Source of the DNA: Amaurobius ferox
Lineage: Eukaryota > Arthropoda > Arachnida > Araneae > Amaurobiidae
Assembly (NCBI GenBank): GCA_951213105.1
Contig: OX578150.1
Span: forward strand, 23,812,022-23,876,021
Reading direction: 5' to 3'
Length of the DNA: 64,000 nucleotides
Within the stretch, counting starts at the first letter, position 1, and each line of letters starts with the position of its first letter. A model generated the notes under the pieces. The model made no database searches, was not told the DNA's origin, and was given only the letters and a program-made list of their open reading frames with translations. Position numbers and translations under genes: made by a program. Positions 55,259 through 64,000 of the stretch are shown piece after piece.

Positions 55259-55776
55259 TGCGAGCTAGAGTACCCTTTGAAGCGACAACTAAAGAACGGG
55301 ATTTTTCAACCGAGACGGTCAAACGCCTGTCTCGGAGGAAAGAAGAGACGGAGGCCAGGGTGCGGTTCATGCTCTCCTCCAGGTCTCGCCTGACTCTCCT
55401 AGTAGCAATTACCGCCAGATCATCGGCGAAGGCCTGAAGGAAGCAGTTCCCGCCACCCATGTCCAAAACTCGGTTAAAATAGAGATTCCAGAGGAAAGGG
55501 GCCAGGATAGAGCCTTGCTGACAACCCATGCTGACCCCCCCTCGAACGTGAGAAATCCCCTTCAATGTAAGTTACCGTACGCTGTGAGAGATAAGAATAA
55601 ATGAAGACCCGGAAGGAGGGTGGCATACTAATCTCAGTAAAAACATTTTGCAACACATTCCAGTTCAGATGATCGAAGGCAGCTTTAATATCCAGGAGGA
55701 CAACCGCGCTGTGCCCAGAACCACGGAAGGCTCCCAAGCGTTCTACCAAACTAAGGCAGGCATCATCTGTGCCCAC
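55191..55776 (-). CDS. LINE C2 reverse transcriptase core
   Basis: Two overlapping frames (55,191-55,565 and 55,474-55,776) carry the RT centre: VLLDIKAAFDHLNW, GCQQGSILAPFLW and the catalytic AFADDLAVIAT. A frameshift near 55,560 splits them. The glycine-proline block reads GCQQGS where the active copies nearby have GAPQGS or GCPQGS, a possible further loss. Confidence 0.8.
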
Positions 55777-55840
55777 CAGTTCACGGAACCCAAACTGTGA
55801 TGGACTAAGAGTATTATTATTGGATATCCAAAAGTTTAGT

Positions 55841-56071
55841 TTATTTTAAAAAACGCGTTCGATTATCTTCCCCAGAGTGGGCAGCAGGGGCAAATAGGAC
55901 GGTACGACCCTCAAAGCCCTGGATCCCGTCCTTCCTTTCTGAGGAAGATAACCCTAGCGCACCTGAGAGATTTGGAAAAATGTCCATAAAGGAGACAAGA
56001 GTTAACAAACTGTGTGAAAAAAGGAGGATCAAGTAGAGTCTCTTCCATACATCATAATTAATTTTATCCAA
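55841..56071 (-). pseudogene. LINE C2 RT N-terminal blocks, decayed
   Basis: The peptide starts MDKINYDVWKRLYLILL and includes LNLSGALGLSSSERKDG-type sequence in the place of RPICLLPTLGK. The order and position fit RT blocks 0-2, but the residues are scrambled by frameshifts. Confidence 0.5.
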
Positions 56072-57380
56072 GCCAGGGGCTTTACCCCCCCTCTAAGATT
56101 TTTAATTACAGCTAAAATTTCCATCCTAGAAATAGAAAGATCCATGCAGGAATCGGAAGCTACCGGGAAGCCGGAAAATAAAGGGTCGCAAGGAAAACAA
56201 TGTTCAAGTAAACGGTCAACCTTTGCAGCATATGGGAGCCCGGGTTCATCATCAAACTGCAGCAAGAGTCCGGGACTCCGAGGGGGCTTACCCAGAGCCA
56301 CCTTGAAGGTAACGCCATAAAGCTTTTCGCATTTAGTACACAGGTTTTTCCACCCTTCATTTTTAGCCTTGTTAATCAGGAAGCGGTATTCTGCCCTATT
56401 TTTACGATATTTTATCAAGGCAGAGTTAATAACATCTAAACAATCACCCGAATTCCGTAAGGAACGCAAACGTCGCGAGAAGGCAGACACATAATTACGC
56501 TTTGTAGCCAGCTCACCCGTCCACCAGGTGAACCTTTGCGTACTATATCTCTTTTTCTTTCGCAGAGACAAGGAAGCACTGTTCTCGACTTCTCTACACA
56601 ATTTTACTGTAAACTGATCCAGGAGATCCCTATCGTTTACCTTTGATAATAAATCCTTTAATTTATTTTTACATTTTTTGAAATTGTATAAAAGTTTTCC
56701 GACGCCATACCGAGTCTTGTAAGGGAAATCTCCGGATGGACTGCAAAATACCCCAATATTAAAAGTTAAGTACTTGTGGTCACTTAAAGTCTCGAGATCG
56801 AGAACTCTCCAATCAGAAATAAGGGAAAAAACTGAGGAACCCACGAGCGCCAGGTCCGGCCACCCAATTCCCGAATGCGAGTCAAAGGTGGGACCGAACC
56901 CGACGTCGTTACAGATAATAAAACCGTTCTCAACGCAGAACTCACCCACCCTCCTGCCGCGACAGTCCTCCAAGTTATACCCCCAAAGCCTAGATCTAGC
57001 GTTGAAATCGCCGGCCATGACGACATCCACATCAACCAAAGTAAACCCAGAAAATTCATCAATTTGTGTGTCGATGTCGCCACGGGGGCGAAGATAGGTG
57101 CTAGAAAAACAGATTGACTTGTCACCACTCACTAGAATATCTATAAAAACAGAGGACAGAGTGTTAAATTTATACTGATAATTTAAGGAAGAATTGGTAA
57201 TAATAATGAGAGCGCCAAAAGATTTAGAAGAAAATTGAACAAAACCAGAGGGGGGGAGGGAACCTTGCCGCCAAGAAGGGGAGGGTCTTGAAGAAAAACA
57301 ATGTCAAAATTGCCCTCAGAAGCAGTCAACAACGCATGACTATAAGCGGCAAGGGAGTGGTTAACATTAATCTGTGAAAG
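56029..57380 (-). CDS. LINE C2 AP endonuclease and RT linker
   Basis: The main frame (56,029-57,132) has VMAGDFNARSRLWGYN, GWPDLAL and LSDHKYLTF, then the TWWTGE linker and the start of RT. The nuclease N terminus (RLSQINVNHSLAAYS) is visible at 57,300-57,374 but in another frame; the break falls in a G-run near 57,250. So the EN would be non-functional as it stands. Confidence 0.8.
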
Positions 57381-57381
57381 T

Positions 57382-57858
57382 CTAAGACCTATAGTCAGTA
57401 GACCTAGCTATTATCCCGATATGACGTTTGAAAACTGGGCACTCCTCGTCTAGGCAAGAATGTTTAACATTATACCTGGTTCTAGAACTCTGATTACTTA
57501 GAATACAGTTTATGCAGGTAGGGGGCTTCTGGCAGGACCCAGAGTGAGACTCACTACAATGTAAACAACAAGCTTTTTCAGTACACTTAGAGGTGGTGTG
57601 TCCAATACGGCCACACTTTCTGCAGTGACGGACGCTCAAAAAATCTCTAATTTTGGCCCTCATCCAGTCCAACTGCAGATACCCAGAATCTATAATACCA
57701 CGATAGATGCCTGGATTTAAACTTAAAACCCAATGCATGCCCATCTTTCCCCGTATACTAAAATCTACCGTAAAATTAGAATCTGTCGAGACCTTGTTAA
57801 GTCTGACGAGGGAATTTTTAACCTCTTCCCTTGACAAATCTTTATCTAGATTTACCAC
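57382..57858 (-). CDS. LINE C2 ORF1, C-terminal part with CCHC knuckles
   Basis: It carries CRKCGRIGHTTSKC, CLHCSESHSGSC and a third CINC group, matching the three knuckles of B, C and D. It follows an RRM-like stretch. The stop at 57,382 is almost directly followed by the EN start. Confidence 0.8.
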   Translation of the reverse strand: MVNLDKDLSREEVKNSLVRLNKVSTDSNFTVDFSIRGKMGMHWVLSLNPGIYRGIIDSGYLQLDWMRAKIRDFLSVRHCRKCGRIGHTTSKCTEKACCLHCSESHSGSCQKPPTCINCILSNQSSRTRYNVKHSCLDEECPVFKRHIGIIARSTDYRS

Positions 57859-57894
57859 AATGATCCGGGGGTGCCTTCTGCTGGAACGATATAC

Positions 57895-58353
57895 TTAAAA
57901 TTTATCTGTGACAGTCGGAACCGCCACTAACTTATCTCTAATTTCATCTAAATCCGTGCCACTGGCTGCCTCAATGGCCAGTCCCCCTCCGGCGATCTGC
58001 CTCACGGCACCGACGCGAATACCGCTTCCCACCAGGCAGACAGAAGAGCAGACCATCTTCGTGTTCTCTTCGTAGTTGCCGTCGACTTCAGGTTTAACTA
58101 TGAGTACTCCCGGTCGAGGTCCATGAGACACCGGGGGGGCAGTCAAAGGGCCTTTCACAAGGGCACCAGCATAACTCGCGACTCCAGCTGAGGGGACGCC
58201 CCGCTCGGCAGAACTCTTTAGTACTTGACCTACATCGAGGAGAGTGGACTTTAATTCACCGCAAAAGTTGTCAAAGAGCCTCTCGCTCTCTCCCAGTTGG
58301 CCTCTCTGAGAAGCAATTTCAAGCTTCTGGTTTAGTATTATGTCATCTTTCAC
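57895..58353 (-). CDS. LINE C2 ORF1, middle part
   Basis: This is a frame of about 152 codons with the linker GVASYAGALVKG and an RRM-like region (RVGAVRQIAGGGLAIEAAS). It is split from the knuckle part by a stop near 57,895 and from the coiled-coil part by a G-run at 58,383-58,392. Confidence 0.65.
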   Translation of the reverse strand: MKDDIILNQKLEIASQRGQLGESERLFDNFCGELKSTLLDVGQVLKSSAERGVPSAGVASYAGALVKGPLTAPPVSHGPRPGVLIVKPEVDGNYEENTKMVCSSVCLVGSGIRVGAVRQIAGGGLAIEAASGTDLDEIRDKLVAVPTVTDKF

Positions 58354-58951
58354 AGATTCTTCCGCAGTAGAACGAGAACCTCGGGGGGGGGGGTGAAATG
58401 GAAGACTGTCTCAAATTGGTTGTAATATCATTTTTTAGTTTTTCAATAACTCTTGACTTTTGTGTCAACTGACCCTCCAGAGCTGCCATGTTTGACCGCA
58501 GGTCCTCTACCTCCTTGGTCAAATCTGAACCGCCCTCCTGTGCATAGAGCTTATCTTTAAGGGCGTCGAAATCACGCCGTGAAGCTGCTAGTTCTTCCAA
58601 TTTTAATTGGTTTTCCTGTTTCAGGGAAGCAACCTCTTTCTTGCAGTTTTCAAGATTAGTTAATGTTTCATTAAAGGTTACGTAGCTCATTCTTTTATTT
58701 GCCTCGGTTCGACATTCCTCTATTTCGATTTCCAGGTCCAGCTGTTTCTTAACCAGAGCAGCGTTCGTTGAATCATATTCATCGAGCGAGCTCTTCAAGA
58801 GTCCAATTTCAGTATCTCTTTCCTCCAAGAGCACAAGAAATTCGTTATTCTTAGTTCTAAGTTCGTCAATAGAAGATGTCAACTTTAGGCTGAGATCCAA
58901 ATTATCCATAGAAGCGGCGGGATCTTCGTATTCCGAGAGCTTTTCTTTCAA
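58343..58951 (-). CDS. LINE C2 ORF1, coiled-coil part
   Basis: The frame of about 202 codons is rich in Leu/Glu/Lys with heptad-like spacing (SLKLTSSIDELRTKNNEFL, EVEDLRSNMAALEGQL), predicting a long coiled coil. Coiled coils in LINE ORF1 proteins mediate trimer formation. The last residues are out of frame after a run of ten G's. Confidence 0.7.
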   Translation of the reverse strand: MKEKLSEYEDPAASMDNLDLSLKLTSSIDELRTKNNEFLVLLEERDTEIGLLKSSLDEYDSTNAALVKKQLDLEIEIEECRTEANKRMSYVTFNETLTNLENCKKEVASLKQENQLKLEELAASRRDFDALKDKLYAQEGGSDLTKEVEDLRSNMAALEGQLTQKSRVIEKLKNDITTNLRQSSISPPPPRFSFYCGRICER

Positions 58952-59165
58952 TTGAATAATTTCCCTGTTTAAGGTAACAACACTCTCTATCAGGGGGGTG
59001 CAAAATATAGTTGCGATAGCATCTCCGATCGTTACCGAGCCTCCTTTCTCGGTAAGTATAACAATGAATTTTCAGTTCTTCAAGTTTAACCGAGGCTTCC
59101 CTAGTAGAAGGAGAATCTATATCCAAGTTCTTAAGATATTCGCACAATTTATCCATAATAATCAA
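58902..59165 (-). CDS. LINE C2 ORF1, N terminus
   Basis: The frame starts MIIMDKLCEYLKNLDIDSPS and continues helical and charged before losing frame near 59,000 (in a run of G's), after which the coiled-coil frame continues. The second ATG (MDKL) is an equally good start. Confidence 0.6.
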   Translation of the reverse strand: MIIMDKLCEYLKNLDIDSPSTREASVKLEELKIHCYTYRERRLGNDRRCYRNYILHPPDRECCYLKQGNYSIERKALGIRRSRRFYG

Positions 59166-60780
59166 GGGGAGGGTAAATACTCAAATATCTAATTATAAGG
59201 CAATATTTACATATAACAATAATAACTCCAGTGGATAAATGACTAGAAATTTCTCTAAAGGTTTAGTACATTAGATTACAAGGTTGTATATAATAAACAG
59301 ATTGTAACGTACTTAATCACAACTACAATATATATTTAAATTCCAGATAAGAAAACTCACCCCAAGTCCAAGAATAGCAACGAGATGGTGGCTTCAAAAG
59401 TTCCTCGGAAAACCTAAAGTACTAACGTTGCACACAAAAGTTTAAACGAGTAGAACCAAAGCAGTTCAATCAAGTAAGAATGACGTCAGTGAGGAATGTC
59501 CAAGCCCCGGGCCGGAAGTCCGTGCAACCACCGCGAAGTTCACTTTATGGAACACAATGATGACGTCACACCACGATCTGATGCCAACACTAAAGTATTT
59601 TGAAAAATTCACAACGTAGAAGGCCTCCAGTTACACTACCACTACATCGAAGGCCAAGGCACTGTTGTTCAGAAAACACAAGCAAACAAAGGACGAGAGT
59701 GACGTCAGAGTAGGCGTGAAGAAACGGCAAAAGCTGACGTGCCCACGGTGTCGAAGCGTATGCACCCAAAAAGTTAATAATTGTTTATTAATCGTGAGGC
59801 CAATATAAAAGTCTTTTGGCAAGGGAGATACACTAATAAAGTCAGTGCCTAGTTATATATAAAGTTTTATATTTTTAAGGCTTCCCAGTAAGGAGTTATG
59901 AAAAAGTCTAGCCCGCAGAAAGTCTATTAATCACTAATAAAATCCACATTAATCATCCACAGGGGGCAGGAAGGCTATCGTGAAGGGAGAATAATATTCT
60001 TGAATTATTAAGAAAATATCCAAAAACAAGACCCGGTGGGTCAGCAGCACTAAGGGGTCCCAGACGCAAGAAACACTGAGAAAAATCCAATCATATATGC
60101 CTCCCACCAGGATGGAGCAACAGCAAGACTTCCAGGGTAAAGGCTCAGTGCGATGTAATATCAAATTATTTTTAATCAATTGATTAATAAAAATAAGTCC
60201 CTCTAAGTATAGTTATATATACTATGTCGCACAATAGAGGCATATAAATTAGTTCCTTCTTTTTAACGTCAATAGAATCACAGTTATGCAAAAGTAAGGA
60301 CCGCAGAAGGGCAGTCTTAGGCTGTTCTAGTTTAAACCGTAAGTTTATATATTTCAAGATTTATACCAAATATAGACTGTAATTAATCCATATTTATCAC
60401 GGTATGTTCAACTATATACACTTCGTAGATTCAAAGCAGTAAAAGTTTCAAACCTTGAAAGTTCCGAAGAAAAATATCAAATTCTTTCATCTACGCAGTA
60501 AGTCCGCCATTGAAGGTTATAACAATCCGATCATGTATACCTCCCAACAGGATGGAGCAACAGCAAGACTTTCAGGGTAAAGGCTCAGTATGGTGCAATA
60601 TCAATTTATTTTTTAATCTATTAATTAATGAGGATAAGCCCCTCTGGGTATAGTTATATATACTATATCACACAATAGAAGTATATAAAATAGTTCCTTA
60701 TTTTTAACGTTAGTAGAAACACAGATATACAAAAGTGAGGACCGCAGGCTTGCGCACACTTGAGGCAGCGAGCCGGAATT
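59166..60780 (-). other. Region upstream of LINE C2, probable 5' UTR
   Basis: No gene is seen. The 441-bp tandem repeat covers about 59,880-60,760. Between 59,330 and 59,780 there are CRE-like tgacgtca words (59,480 and 59,560 areas). I assign it to C2 by position only. Confidence 0.45.
59880..60760. repeat. Tandem repeat, period 441 bp, upstream of LINE C2
   Basis: The word aggatggagcaacagcaaga starts at 60,109 and 60,550, and long stretches around match (for example ggtaaaggctcagt, atagttatatatacta, caaaagtgaggaccgcag). A third, weaker unit precedes 60,000. Monomer repeats of this kind often act as LINE promoters. Confidence 0.8.
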
Positions 60781-60786
60781 CAGTAC

Positions 60787-60821
60787 ATTATATAAGGAAA
60801 GTCATGTGTTGCCCACATCAG
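60787..60821. repeat. 35-bp segment shared with 11,329-11,363
   Basis: It is a perfect copy of 11,329-11,363. It directly joins the RT sequence of the D fragment at 60,822. See the other copy for the alternatives. Confidence 0.5.
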
Positions 60822-62111
60822 GCTTTGAATTGACTGTAGATTGGCTCTTTTTATTGCATTAATGTTAGTTGCCCAGACAGAGGCTCCATATGTTATTATT
60901 TTTTCTATCACTATGTGGTACCAATCTTTTAACATTGTGTTTCTTATTCCCCACGTTGTTGGTGCAAATTTCTTTATGTCATTTGTTATTACTTGGATTT
61001 TCTTTTTGATGTAATTAATGTGGTTGGTCCAAATAAGTGTGTTATCTATGTGTATGCCTAGGTATTTTATACTTTTAACTATTTTGTTGTTGGTGCCGTT
61101 GAGTTTAATGCAGGGGGATCTGTTAAGTAATTTAGGCCTGCCAAAAATTGTTGCCTCGGTTTTTTGGTGGGAAATCTTCAGGTTGAGCCCGTCGATACAA
61201 TTTTGAAAAAGGGACAGTGCTGTGTCTGTGGTGTTTTCTAGATGTTGCCTTGTCTTCCCAGATGTTAGGAGCAGGAAGTCGTCTGCGTAAGCTGTTATAT
61301 GAGTGTTATGCATATTTTGAAAGGATTTTAGAATATTATCTGCAACTATAGTCCAGAGGAGTGGGCCTAGGCAGGAGCCTTGCGGCGTTCCCTTGTCGAT
61401 TCTGTAGAGAGTGCTGCCCAGGCCGTCCTCCAGGATGACGCCTCTGTCTGTTAGGAAAGATGATACTAGATTATAAAGTGTGTCTGGAATGTTTATGTTG
61501 TTGAGGCTATTCAGGAGTTCGCGCCAGCCTATGTTGTCAAAGGCATTAGTGATGTCTAGAGAGACCATGGCTGTGTAGTGTTTTTGTGTTGTTTTGTTTT
61601 CGTTGACTATGGTGAGGGCTCTATTTATAGCCCCGATTGTTGATTTGTTCTTCCTGAAGCCGTACTGGTGTTGCGAGAGTTTGTGGTTGACTTCTAGGAA
61701 GTGCTGCAGTCTGTTATTGATGAGTCTCTCTAGTAACTTGCCGATAGTGGGGAGTAGGTGTATTGGACGGTATGAAGTTGGAAGGCTTGGGTCTTTGTTT
61801 GGTTTGTTGAAAAATATGATGTTTCCAATTTTCCAGGCCGACGGGAAGAGGTTATATTGTATACATTTATTGAAGAGAGTGGTTAGGAAGTTACTGTTAA
61901 TTTTATGAATTTCCTTTAGGAGGATTGTGTCTAGGCCGTCTGGGCCTGGTGCTTTGTTATTGTTTCGCTCTCTCAGTATGTTTGTGACCTCGGACTTGTT
62001 TGTTTGTTGGTCCGAGTCTGTATGTGTACCAGCATATGGGGGGTTGGGTGGTGGTGTTGTGGTGTGGTCTGTTCTGTATATTGTGTTTGCGAGCTGTTTG
62101 AGTGTTTCCAT
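60822..62111 (-). CDS. D fragment: reverse transcriptase (copy B type)
   Basis: The RT is intact in its blocks: NKAPGPDGLD, RPIHLLPTIGKLLE, QYGFRKNKST, LDITNAFDN, GTPQGSCLGP and AYADDFLLL. It is nearly identical to 4032-5320. The end at 60,822 (LQSIQS) is where homology stops; the last residues (LMWATHDFPYIMY) come from the 35-bp segment. Confidence 0.85.
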
Positions 62112-62194
62112 AATGTTTGTTGGGTTTCATTAGCTGGTTTTTACTTTTAGTGTTGACGGACAGAATTTAAAAATATGAAGTGGAAGGGGCTGGC

Positions 62195-62776
62195 TTACTT
62201 GTCGGATTGAGTACTACAGAATTTGATCCAGGCGTCTCTCTTCGTCTGGAGGATAAGCTTTTTGTAGTTTGCTTTTTCTTTTCTATACTTTTCCTTGGAT
62301 TCCTCGTTGCTGGAGGCTGATTTCGACCTTCTGAAGAGGGCCGTAAGCCTGTTGCGTTTACTCTTTAATGTTTGGTTCCACCAGGTAAGTTTGGGCTGGT
62401 GGTTGATGTTCTTTTTCTTAAGTGTCTTGTTGCAGACGTTTTTTATTTCCTCTGTTATTTCGTTTACTAGATCGTTTAATTGATCCTTACCTGGTGTTGC
62501 CTGGAGTTTTTGGATATATGTGGACAGGATGGGTTTGATGCTATGTCTAAATTTGGCGAGGTTAGTGTTTTTAGTTCTATATCTGAGACGATCGTTCTTC
62601 GGGGAGGGAGCGTTAAGGGTGATATCAATATACTTATGGTCACTTAAGGATTCGTCTTCCAAGACTTCCCATGTTGAGAGGAGATTGAAGAGAGACGTGG
62701 AGCAAAGGGACAGGTCCGGCCATCCTGAAGGGTTGAGTGTGGCACCTTTGTGGATAGCTGGGATTTGTAGCTGCAT
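62195..62776 (-). CDS. D fragment: chimeric joint, EN C-terminal half and RT linker
   Basis: The frame starts MQLQIPAIHKGATLNPS (RT end) and goes straight into GWPDLSLCSTSLF, LSDHKYIDIT and the TWWNQTL linker. The joint at about 62,727 is the same as at 5936-5940. The frame stops at 62,195 through small changes near 62,170. Confidence 0.85.
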   Translation of the reverse strand: MQLQIPAIHKGATLNPSGWPDLSLCSTSLFNLLSTWEVLEDESLSDHKYIDITLNAPSPKNDRLRYRTKNTNLAKFRHSIKPILSTYIQKLQATPGKDQLNDLVNEITEEIKNVCNKTLKKKNINHQPKLTWWNQTLKSKRNRLTALFRRSKSASSNEESKEKYRKEKANYKKLILQTKRDAWIKFCSTQSDK

Positions 62777-62985
62777 TAATTTCTGAGTGGTTGTATTTCC
62801 TTGATTTTAATGTTTATGGGTGGGATTCCTGTTATGACGTTAAGGGCGGCGTGTGAGGTTTTCTTGCATGCCCTGCTGACGGCTCTAAGGTAGTGGCTTT
62901 GAATTGATTGTAGGCTGGCTCTTTTTATTGCATTTATGTTGGCTGCCCAGACAGAGGCTCCATAGGTTATTATTTTCTCTATCAC
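62776..62985 (-). pseudogene. D fragment: RT end (copy A type)
   Basis: It contains EKIITYGASVWAANINAIK and the thumb up to TGIPPINIKIKEI, out of frame with the following piece because of a missing base pair or two near 62,795. It corresponds to 5990-6197. Confidence 0.75.
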
Positions 62986-63243
62986 TATGTGGTACCAGTC
63001 TTTTAATATTGTGTTTCTTATACCCCACGTTGTTGGTGCGAATTTCTTTATGTCATTGGTGATTACTTGTATCTTATTTTTAATATAATTAACGTGATTG
63101 GTCCAAATGAGTGTGTTGTCTATGTGAATACCCAGATATTTTATGCTTTTGACTATTTTTATGTTTGTGCCATTAAGTTTAATACAGGGGATTCTGTTTA
63201 ATAATTTCGGGTTGCCAAATATTGTCGCCTCGGTTTTTTGATG

Positions 63244-63713
63244 TCAGATCTTCAGGTTAAGCCCGTTGATGCAATTTTGGAATAGGGACAGTGCTGTGTC
63301 GGTGGTGTTCTCGAGAAGATGCCTTGACTTCCCAGATGTTAGTAGCAGGAAGTCGTCGGCGTATGCTGTGATGTTTGTGTTTTTCGAATTTTGGAAAGAT
63401 TTCAGAATATTGTCAGCCACTATGGTCCATAGAAGTGGGCCAAGGCAGGAGCCTTGTGGCGTTCCCTTGTCTATTCTATAGAATGAGCTGCCTTGGCCAT
63501 CTTCCAGGATGACGCCTCTGTCTGTTAGAAATGAAGAAACTAGATTGTACAGTGTGTCAGGTATGTTTATGTTGTTGAGGCTGTTGAGGAGTTCGCGCCA
63601 GCCTATGTTGTCAAAGGCATTAGTGATGTCTAGAGAGACCATTGCTGTGTAATGTTTGTGTATGGTTTTGTTTTCATTTACGATTGTAAGGGCCCTGTTG
63701 ATTTCCCCAATTG
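63244..63713 (-). CDS. D fragment: RT core (copy A type)
   Basis: It has LDITNAFDN, GTPQGSCLGP and AYADDFLLL. Unlike copy A at the left locus, the FDN residue is intact here and GWRELLNSLNNIN is complete. The frame ends at a TGA at 63,244 near GLNLKI. On the right, homology stops at 63,713. Confidence 0.82.
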
Positions 63714-64000
63714 TTGAAGACCCAGACCGACCGACTCGTCAGCAAGGACATGAGTAGCCATTTGGCCGGCCGGGAAAAAGTTAGCCGAGACTAACTCCCA
63801 AGGCCCCCGTCCCACGGTCCAACCAACACCAAACCAGAAACAGGGCCCCACGAACGGCCCGCATCGGGCACCGAAACAGGGTAAAGTTTATTAAAAATCT
63901 TAAAAAGGTTTACATAGATATTTACAAGTTTCCACCGCTTAAGGCACAAGAATTTTCAGCTGGAGAGCACGAAATCAGATAGTATATAATAACATAAGAT
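63714..64000 (-). mobile_element. 3' end of a C-related LINE, cut by the window edge
   Basis: On the minus strand an AATAAA (63,887-63,892) precedes a GC-rich block of about 173 nt that ends ggtcggtctgggtcttc at the D fragment. The last bases match the 3' ends at 22,694, 43,999 and the SINE at 2241. No TSD can be checked because the other end lies outside the window. Confidence 0.6.

Larger units (their letters stand above)
53920..60780 (-). mobile_element. R1/LOA-group LINE with RNase H (C2), 3'-truncated at 28S
   Basis: On the minus strand the order is 5' UTR (about 60,780-59,170), ORF1 (59,165-57,382), EN (57,380-56,029), RT (56,071-54,800) and RNase H with Cys cluster (54,800-53,920). 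It resembles LINE C in protein (same EN and RT words, FKVVG-type thumb, GDADHY cluster) but not enough in DNA to be the same family. The last 30 or so residues and the 3' UTR are missing, where 28S begins. Many frameshifts, a 50-bp duplication and weakly conserved RT blocks show that it is old and dead. The 5' border is not fixed. Confidence 0.75.
60822..63713 (-). mobile_element. Family D fragment, right copy (RT-EN-RT chimera)
   Basis: This 2.9-kb piece matches 4032-6918 of the left D element over its whole length (2,892 against 2,887 bp), including the chimeric joint. It is cut at both ends: at 60,822 by the 35-bp shared segment, and at 63,713 by another LINE. No ORF1 or RNase H is present. 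Confidence 0.82.

Noticed and set aside
63735..63742. CTGACGAG on the minus strand, resembling a hammerhead ribozyme core
   Set aside because: No GAAA partner or matching helices are found, and the sequence is not kept in the related 3' ends at 22,694 or 43,999.

Overview
This window is eukaryotic, almost certainly arthropod and probably insect, and I see no ordinary host gene in it. It is a nested cluster of retrotransposons in AT-rich DNA. Nearly all of them, except one Jockey-type element at 11.7-15.3 kb, lie on the minus strand. The arthropod call rests on an R2 element inserted at the canonical 28S rDNA site, on insect-type R1/LOA-group LINEs with an RNase H domain, on Jockey, and on a Copia element primed from the inside of tRNA-iMet. 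I cannot name the species.

Layout, left to right. 0.8-2.2 kb is a 5'-truncated LINE-like fragment (family E). 2.24-2.53 kb is a tRNA-derived SINE with a 15-bp target-site duplication (TSD). 2.8-10.6 kb is an R1/LOA-group LINE (family D) whose EN-RT block is tandemly duplicated. 11.36-11.65 kb holds a zinc-finger ORF, and 11.7-15.3 kb the 5'-truncated Jockey-type LINE on the plus strand. 15.3-18.2 kb is unassigned. 18.2-32.6 kb is a second R1/LOA-group LINE (family B), whose ORF1 is split by a complete 7.5-kb LINE (family C, 22,694-30,203) flanked by a 14-bp TSD.

From 33.2 to 53.9 kb lies an R2 element bounded on both sides by short 28S rRNA gene pieces that abut exactly at the R2 site. Two LTR elements interrupt it: a Gypsy element (33,587-45,481, TSD gtcat, LTRs of about 1.0 kb) and a Copia element (48,171-52,972, TSD tgtta, LTRs of 267 bp that read as identical). 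Just downstream, in the same 28S fragment, a second copy of family E (32,634-33,238) sits at the classical R1 site with a 17-bp TSD. 53.9-60.8 kb is a LINE related to C (C2) whose RNase H frame runs into the 28S piece. 60.8-63.7 kb is a 2.9-kb copy of the duplicated part of D, and the window closes with the 3' end of another LINE.

How the parts work together. The LINEs B, C, C2 and D share one plan: ORF1 with three CCHC knuckles, then AP endonuclease, reverse transcriptase and RNase H. They differ in sequence and are all broken by stops, frameshifts or internal duplications. The R2 protein reads as an N-terminal CCHH zinc finger and Myb region, RT, zinc knuckle and PD-D/E-type endonuclease, also with frameshifts. 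The implied order of events is: 28S fragment, then R2 and E, then Gypsy and Copia inside R2, then a 400-bp LINE fragment inside the Gypsy leader. Many frames are broken by 1-4 nt, and several breaks fall in homopolymers, so some could be assembly errors rather than true mutations.
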